A stretch of DNA of 64,000 bases from Mugil cephalus. Lineage: Eukaryota > Chordata > Actinopteri > Mugiliformes > Mugilidae. Under the pieces are notes generated by a model, which saw only the letters and a list, made by a program, of their open reading frames with translations, made no database searches and was not told the origin of the DNA. Numbering within the stretch: the stretch's first letter is position 1; each line of letters opens with the position of its first letter. The DNA is taken from positions 16,994,974 through 17,058,973 of the forward strand of contig NC_061786.1 of NCBI RefSeq assembly GCF_022458985.1, given 5' to 3'. A program made the position numbers and the translations under genes. This document shows, in pieces, positions 58,827-64,000 of the stretch.

Positions 58827-61800
58827 ATTACCTTTGGCCTGTCTTTAAGGTTAGCTTAGCTTAGTTTAAAGTTTAGCTTAAAGACTGGAAAAATGCCTGG
58901 CTGATTTGCCATTTGATTATAGTGATTTGTAAAATTTACTATCCTCAAAATTGCACAATTGAACCAGGCTAACCACCTTGCTAGTAGTCCCAGAATGCAT
59001 TTCACCACCACTGAAATGATAACTCTTAATCAATTTTTTTATTTTTATTACACACATCAGCTGTCCTTTCAAATCTACGTACATACAGAGACACCGCAGG
59101 ACATACTCCACTAGACTTTTCCCCTCATTTCCTAGCTTTGAAATTGCATTTTGCACAATAAAGCTGAACATGATCTTCTGTAACTGGGCTACCATTATAT
59201 ACTGTAGAGAGGAGTGGATAAGTAAGAAAAGGGGGTGATTATAGACGCAGGGGCTGAGCTATGCTATACTAATCATCTCCTGGCTCCGGGGTGGTATTGA
59301 TCTACTCGCCTCTCTGTCAGCTGGAAAGCATTTAAAGGTATTTCCTGGAATGCAGATGTATTCTCTCAAAAAAAAAAAAAAAAAAAAAAAAATGTTATCT
59401 GAATCATTGTCTACAATTCCTGCAGGCAAATGTGCAGAAGTTATATTTCTGTCATTGCTTTTTTTGTTTCGAAGGTTCAGTGCTCTTCACCCAACCTTGT
59501 TCCTGGGGAAGTCAGTTCTCCTGCCCAGAGCAGATGGAACACCTGCTGCCACAGCGCTTTGTGCAGCTCTGTTTTGTTGACCCACTATATGCTGTTCAAA
59601 TAGCACTCAGCACAGGGCAGGTGGTCAATGTCAATGCAAGTAGCCAGGAAATATTAAAATGTAGCAGATGCTTTGAAAATCAAGCTGCTTGCATGTTTTG
59701 ATCTGAGATATGGAATGATGAAAGCTTGCGTGTGTTTGTGTGCACCGACTGAAATACACATACTGCAAACCTAGTGACGTGAAGCAGTGCATATTGCCGC
59801 ATGTTGCCTTTTTTATTTTTTTGATATTGGAAGGTTTGGATTGTGATTAGATTGGTGCAAAGGTATCAGCGCCTCAAATTAAATCCATTAACGTTTGTTT
59901 GCCCATTCCATGCAATCCTTCCCTTGAGCATACACACGTGTATTGATGGAGCCGGACTGAATGATCAAAGCTCGGCGGGGGCTCTAATGAAAAACAGATT
60001 TGCCGTTTCTCAGTCTGCTCATCGTCCTCATCCTTTGCTCTTAACGTGTTCATTTTCTCCGGCCCTCTCCACACACGCGTGCACACGCAGTGAATGTTCA
60101 AGCCAGAAAACAAAGTGTTTATTCTGGCCTGAGCTGACCTTATATTCTGCATCAGTTCCTGTGTTTTCCCCACATCCGCTTATATCTTTGAGTTTATGGA
60201 CAAATGTTTGTGTTTCACTAATAGTGCATGGACGTTGTTTATACTCTTTCAGTTTCTGTTTAATATTAAGGTTACTCTTGAGTCTGCTGACTTTCTATTT
60301 GGCAGTTAGTAATCAAAAAGCAGCTCTGTCTTTTCATTGTCCTTTAGCTTAGTTAACAGGATGAGAGGCTGGAATTGTCTTGAATGTCTGGAATTTGCTG
60401 CTAATTGAAGCTCTTGAGTATTTTGGAGTGCTGCAAAAAAATTAAAATTTTAATCTTTATTTAACTTAGTAATATTCTCTGTGGATGTTCATAATTGGTA
60501 ATTGTATTTTATTTGAAAACTGTTTCTGTAATAACAACGAACTAAAAGCACACTTTTTATAACACGGCCACCGATTGGAGTGCCTACGAAAGGACCTTTT
60601 TATTCCTACATGTTGTGGATTAAGAGCTCTCTGCTGAGTGCATTTACACACACATTACGACATATGATTGGATTAAGTGTGGTCTGGTTACATATTGACA
60701 TCATATACGTCATTTTTCTGACCTATCTTTACCTTCAGCCAAGATAAAAAATCTAGTTCACCCTAGTGTGCACGTGTCGTTGTGTTGATACATTTTTATA
60801 TTTATTACATTTTGTGTACAGTGCATTAATGGGTGTCAGCTCTTTTGAACGTATCATGAATTTATGACAGAAACACGTAAAAGGAACATCGCAGAGTCCT
60901 AACAGAGGACTAAATTGCTTTCTTGCATTTCTGCTTTTGAGCAAGATGAAGGTTCATATTTTCAGACTCATAACTCATTCTCTGCTAGGTAAATGCACTT
61001 GAGCTAAATTTTGAGTATGACTGTTAAAGAGCCGCCGCCCCGCCGCCGCTGCTCTCCGTCACACTCCGTCAAATCAAATCACCTTTTCATCCATGCTTGT
61101 ACTCCAACTAAGTGCAGCGACAATAGCAGTCCCGCCTGCTCTGGTTAAACAGCCTGGTAATAGCTCTCAGCATTTGAGTGGATCGTGTTATATGTGAGAG
61201 GCAGTGTGGGCGCACCTTACGCGAGTGTGTGTTTGTCCCTTAACTTGTGTTTGTTGTTCAGAGTAGATGAATGGGCGAGTATTAACTCACCGCTGTTAAG
61301 AGAAAGAGACAGAGAGAGGCGCACTCAGCCACAACTGATGACTGTAATAGCTCTCTGTTCAACAGCATCTCTAATCGCACTGTTACTCAAATGGCACCAG
61401 GTACAGTTTAAGTGGTCCGTTCAAAGACTCGATGCGATCTGACTGAATGTGTTTTATCTTTATTAAGTGAATTGCTATCCTGATTTTGTTTTGCAGATAG
61501 CTTGCATTCATGTTCTCCTATATGTTGACGATATCTTCTTATTAATTCTGTTTCCATCTGACCCAGAGCATTTTTATAAGCATGAAGCATCATTTTAAAT
61601 GTTGAAGAAATCTTCTGATTTGAGTTTATTCACATAAAAGTTACTATGTTATTATCACATGCAAAAATACACCACTATACCTCTGTAATCTTAAAGTTTA
61701 GGGATTTTGCCTATAGGGGTGCACCGTCATGACAGGTAACTGTTTGTGGAGAGAAAACGAGACAGTATTTACCTGGGATGGCTACATTTTGGCATGAATT

Positions 61801-61901
61801 TGCAATGAATGTCCCTTAAACCTATAAAGGCCATACTGCGTTAACAATTCTCCCATACAGACCCCCCTAAAAGCCCCAGGTTATCAAGTTCTGAGTGAAA
61901 C

Positions 61902-62408
61902 TACACCAATCAGGCACACCATTATGACCACCTTCCTAATATTGTGTAGGGCTCCCTTGTGCTTTCAAACCGGCTGTGACTCAGAGAATGGAAGTGGGCC
62001 TTCGGAGGGTGTCCTGTGGTGTCTGGCTACAAAACGGTGTTAGTGGGTGTCCTATGGGTTGTGTGGAGGAGCCCCTGTGGATCAGGCTTGTTCCAGTGCA
62101 TCCCACAGATACTTGATCAGTTTGAGATCTAGTGAATTTGAAGCCCTGGCCAACACCTTGTGCAGTTTTTCATGTTTTTTGAGTTGTTCCTAAGCCATTT
62201 TTGTGCATGTGCCTGTGCTGCTGCTATCAAGGAGTGTCATTGCTGTGGCGTGTGGGTGTCTGGCGTAGGTGGGTGGTACGTCCATCAACTAACATCGACA
62301 GGAATGCCATGTCCAAATGTTTCCCAGCAGAACATTGCATTGTCACAAGATGCTCAATGTTATTCACGTCTTCTCTCAGTGGTTTTAATGTTGTGGCTGA
62401 TCGGTGCA
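61902..62408 (+). mobile_element. Tc1-like relic (copy h), most complete copy here
   Basis: 507 bp with both ends (TACACCAATCAGGCACACCA and GTGGCTGATCGGTGCA). It serves as the reference for the family in this window. The minus strand encodes no intact transposase. Confidence 0.8.
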
Positions 62409-63210
62409 TAGCTGTAATTAAATACAGTGAATTAATATGTACAATGGAGTGCAAGGTTTAAAATTTTTTATCACTGTGTCACTGTTGCATCTGTAATGGG
62501 AGCAAGATATGAACTGTGAAATAAATATAGCGCTAACAATCAATCGAATCATATGAGGTCATAACTTGTTGAATATTTTAAAAGGAGGTGCAACATGCAT
62601 TGAAGTCATAGCATATTTGTGTCTAATTTTGTCCAAACAAATGTTTTACAGGCTCTTTTGTTTAGGTGTAGGATTAAGGATTATGTGTTAGCATGTGTGT
62701 ACTGCTCCCTATCCCCATTACAAGCGAAAGAAAAAGATTTACCTTCCATGACTGTCACTAATGAGCTTGGCTACTATAGCAACAAGGCTACAGGGAGAGG
62801 ACTGCTAATTAGCTGCTTCCTCATTGAGGTACGCTTCATTTGCGGACAAACTTGTAATACATCTCCACCTCTGAGCTCCCGTGTCCTAGCATGGGAGCTC
62901 ACGAATAAGCACTGTGTTAGATAATTAAAAAGAAAGCAATGTGCTGTGAAATGTGCCTAAAATAAATCTTCGCACCCTTTTCTTTCAGATAACTCTGTCT
63001 CTCACCATGTGGGGTAAAGCTGTCTGAACCAGAAGGCAGAGGCACAGGCAGCAAGGCAGAATTAGATCTTCTTCGGTCGTACGGAATAAGGAGTTCTTCC
63101 ACAGTGCTCTACACAATCATTTGCTCGAAAACAGTCGCAGGGCGGAAGGAAAAGGAACGAGCACATTCCCCTCTCTGCGCATTTCCTCCGTTTGACCTTT
63201 AGCCCTCAGT

Positions 63211-63517
63211 ATGAGCGGCCTCGTTGGGAAGCTGGACCCTCGCAGGATACAGTGGGGTTCGACATGGAACACCTTTGCGTCCCGCGTCCTGAGGACCAAA
63301 CCTGTGGAGTCCATGTTGGATTCCGCCATGACGGGTACCAGTTCACATGGGACCAAACTGGCCCGAGTGTTGTCCACCGTGGACCTGGTGTCTCTGGGTG
63401 TGGGCAGCTGTGTCGGGACGGGGATGTATGTGGTCTCGGGGCTGGTTGCTAAGGAGATGGCTGGTCCTGGTGTCATAGTGTCCTTCATTATTGCCGCTGT
63501 GGCCTCCATTCTGTCAG
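63211..63517 (+). CDS. slc7a14: slc7a14 first coding exon
   Basis: 307 nt, residues 1-102 plus one base of Gly103. Includes TM1 and most of TM2. Donor G|GTGAGG. Confidence 0.94.
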
Positions 63518-64000
63518 GTGAGGCCAGTATTTACACATCATTGTAATTATAACTACATCATAAAGGTCACTGCCATTCTTATCACCACTGAAAGAAAATG
63601 ATTTATATATCGAGTGCCTTTTAATACTGTGCAATTATTACAAGGGCAAATACATTATACAGACGAACAGTAGGCAATAAACCCAGCCTTTCACTTTTGT
63701 GATAATGCTGTCACATCAGTGATACGCTTGTGTACAGGATATATAATGCATGTGTCTATACTCTATGAATTTCCCTCTGTATCCTGTAGGTGTGTGTTAC
63801 GCAGAGTTCGGTGTGCGCGTGCCTAAGACCACAGGTTCGGCCTACACGTACAGCTACGTGACCGTGGGCGAGTGCGTGGCTTTCTTCATCGGCTGGAACT
63901 TGATTCTGGAGTATCTGATCGGAACGGCGGCGGGGGCGTCGGCTCTCAGCAGCATGGCGGACTCGCTGGCCAACCACAGCATCAGCAACTTTATGATTTC
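63211..64000 (+). CDS. slc7a14: solute carrier family 7 member 14, N-terminal part
   Basis: Two coding exons (63211-63517 and 63790 onwards) give the first 172 or so residues of an APC-superfamily transporter. [28 protein letters not shown] and [20 protein letters not shown] are followed by [54 protein letters not shown] and [20 protein letters not shown]. These match SLC7A14, a lysosomal CAT-family member linked to cationic amino-acid or GABA handling in neurons and to retinal degeneration. The ATG is the one conserved in the family. Roughly three-quarters of the protein lies beyond the window. Same strand as the other genes. Confidence 0.95.
63518..63789 (+). other. slc7a14: slc7a14 intron
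   Basis: 272-nt intron, GTGAGG to ATCCTGTAG, A/T-rich. Confidence 0.9.
63790..64000 (+). CDS. slc7a14: slc7a14 second coding exon, cut by window end
   Basis: Begins GT to complete Gly103, then [20 protein letters not shown] and on to NHSISNFM. Open to the last base; no donor is seen. Confidence 0.93.

Larger units (their letters stand above)
49931..63210 (+). other. slc7a14: slc7a14 intron 1 (inferred)
   Basis: About 13 kb without recognisable coding sequence. It holds an RE1-like site, an ATCT microsatellite, a palindromic CRE, two Tc1-like copies and a LINE tail. Two acceptor candidates end it: TTTTCTTTCAG at 62988 and TTTAGCCCTCAG at 63209. Confidence 0.5.

Noticed and set aside
59843..60352. 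169-codon open frame, longest in the slc7a14 intron
   Set aside because: Low-complexity Ser/Leu/Phe-rich translation of C/T-rich DNA; no family match.
1..64000. CRISPR arrays, operons, phage or retroviral genes
   Set aside because: No regularly spaced repeats, no ribosome-binding sites with tight gene spacing, and no gag/pol/env-like frames were seen.

Overview
The window is vertebrate nuclear DNA, almost certainly from a ray-finned (teleost) fish. It shows split genes with GT-AG introns, long A/T-rich non-coding stretches, many CA/TG microsatellites, and relics of repeat families typical of fish (a Tc1-like transposon, a Penelope-like element, LINE 3' tails). Four protein-coding genes can be read, all on the + strand. 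No prokaryotic or viral gene organisation and no CRISPR array was seen.

Layout. (1) 723-2181: the last three coding exons of a Ste20-group kinase of the TNIK/MINK1/MAP4K4 family (C-terminal citron-homology domain), followed by a 3' UTR to about 4.8 kb. (2) 5335-12499: a complete 12-exon class I glucose transporter gene, best matched to slc2a2 (GLUT2), 502 residues. (3) 13.5-14.2 kb: decayed pieces that look like tandem copies of the next gene. (4) 15.5-20.4 kb: an eIF5A gene (eif5a2 by position) with an untranslated first exon, four coding exons and 153 residues. (5) 20.4-49.6 kb: a large repeat-strewn interval in which I find no convincing gene. (6) 49.7-64.0 kb: the 5' end of slc7a14, with a probable CpG-rich non-coding first exon ending at 49930, an intron of about 13 kb, and the first two coding exons at 63211-63517 and 63790 to the window edge.

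The order and shared direction TNIK - SLC2A2 - EIF5A2 - SLC7A14 matches human 3q26.2 and settles paralogue names that sequence alone would leave open. RPL22L1 and CLDN11, which lie between EIF5A2 and SLC7A14 in human, were not found here. The genes do not form one pathway: a signalling kinase, a facilitative hexose carrier of liver, gut and beta-cells, a hypusine-containing translation factor, and a lysosomal cationic amino-acid transporter-like protein of neurons and photoreceptors.

The observations most worth following are the decayed tandem eif5a-like segments upstream of eif5a2; a near-perfect RE1/NRSE (REST site) 0.93 kb downstream of the putative slc7a14 first exon; a hammerhead-ribozyme-like core beside a Penelope-like relic inside slc2a2; an HNF1-like site upstream of slc2a2; and a pair of similar 260-bp segments 16 kb apart, one in the eif5a2 3' region.
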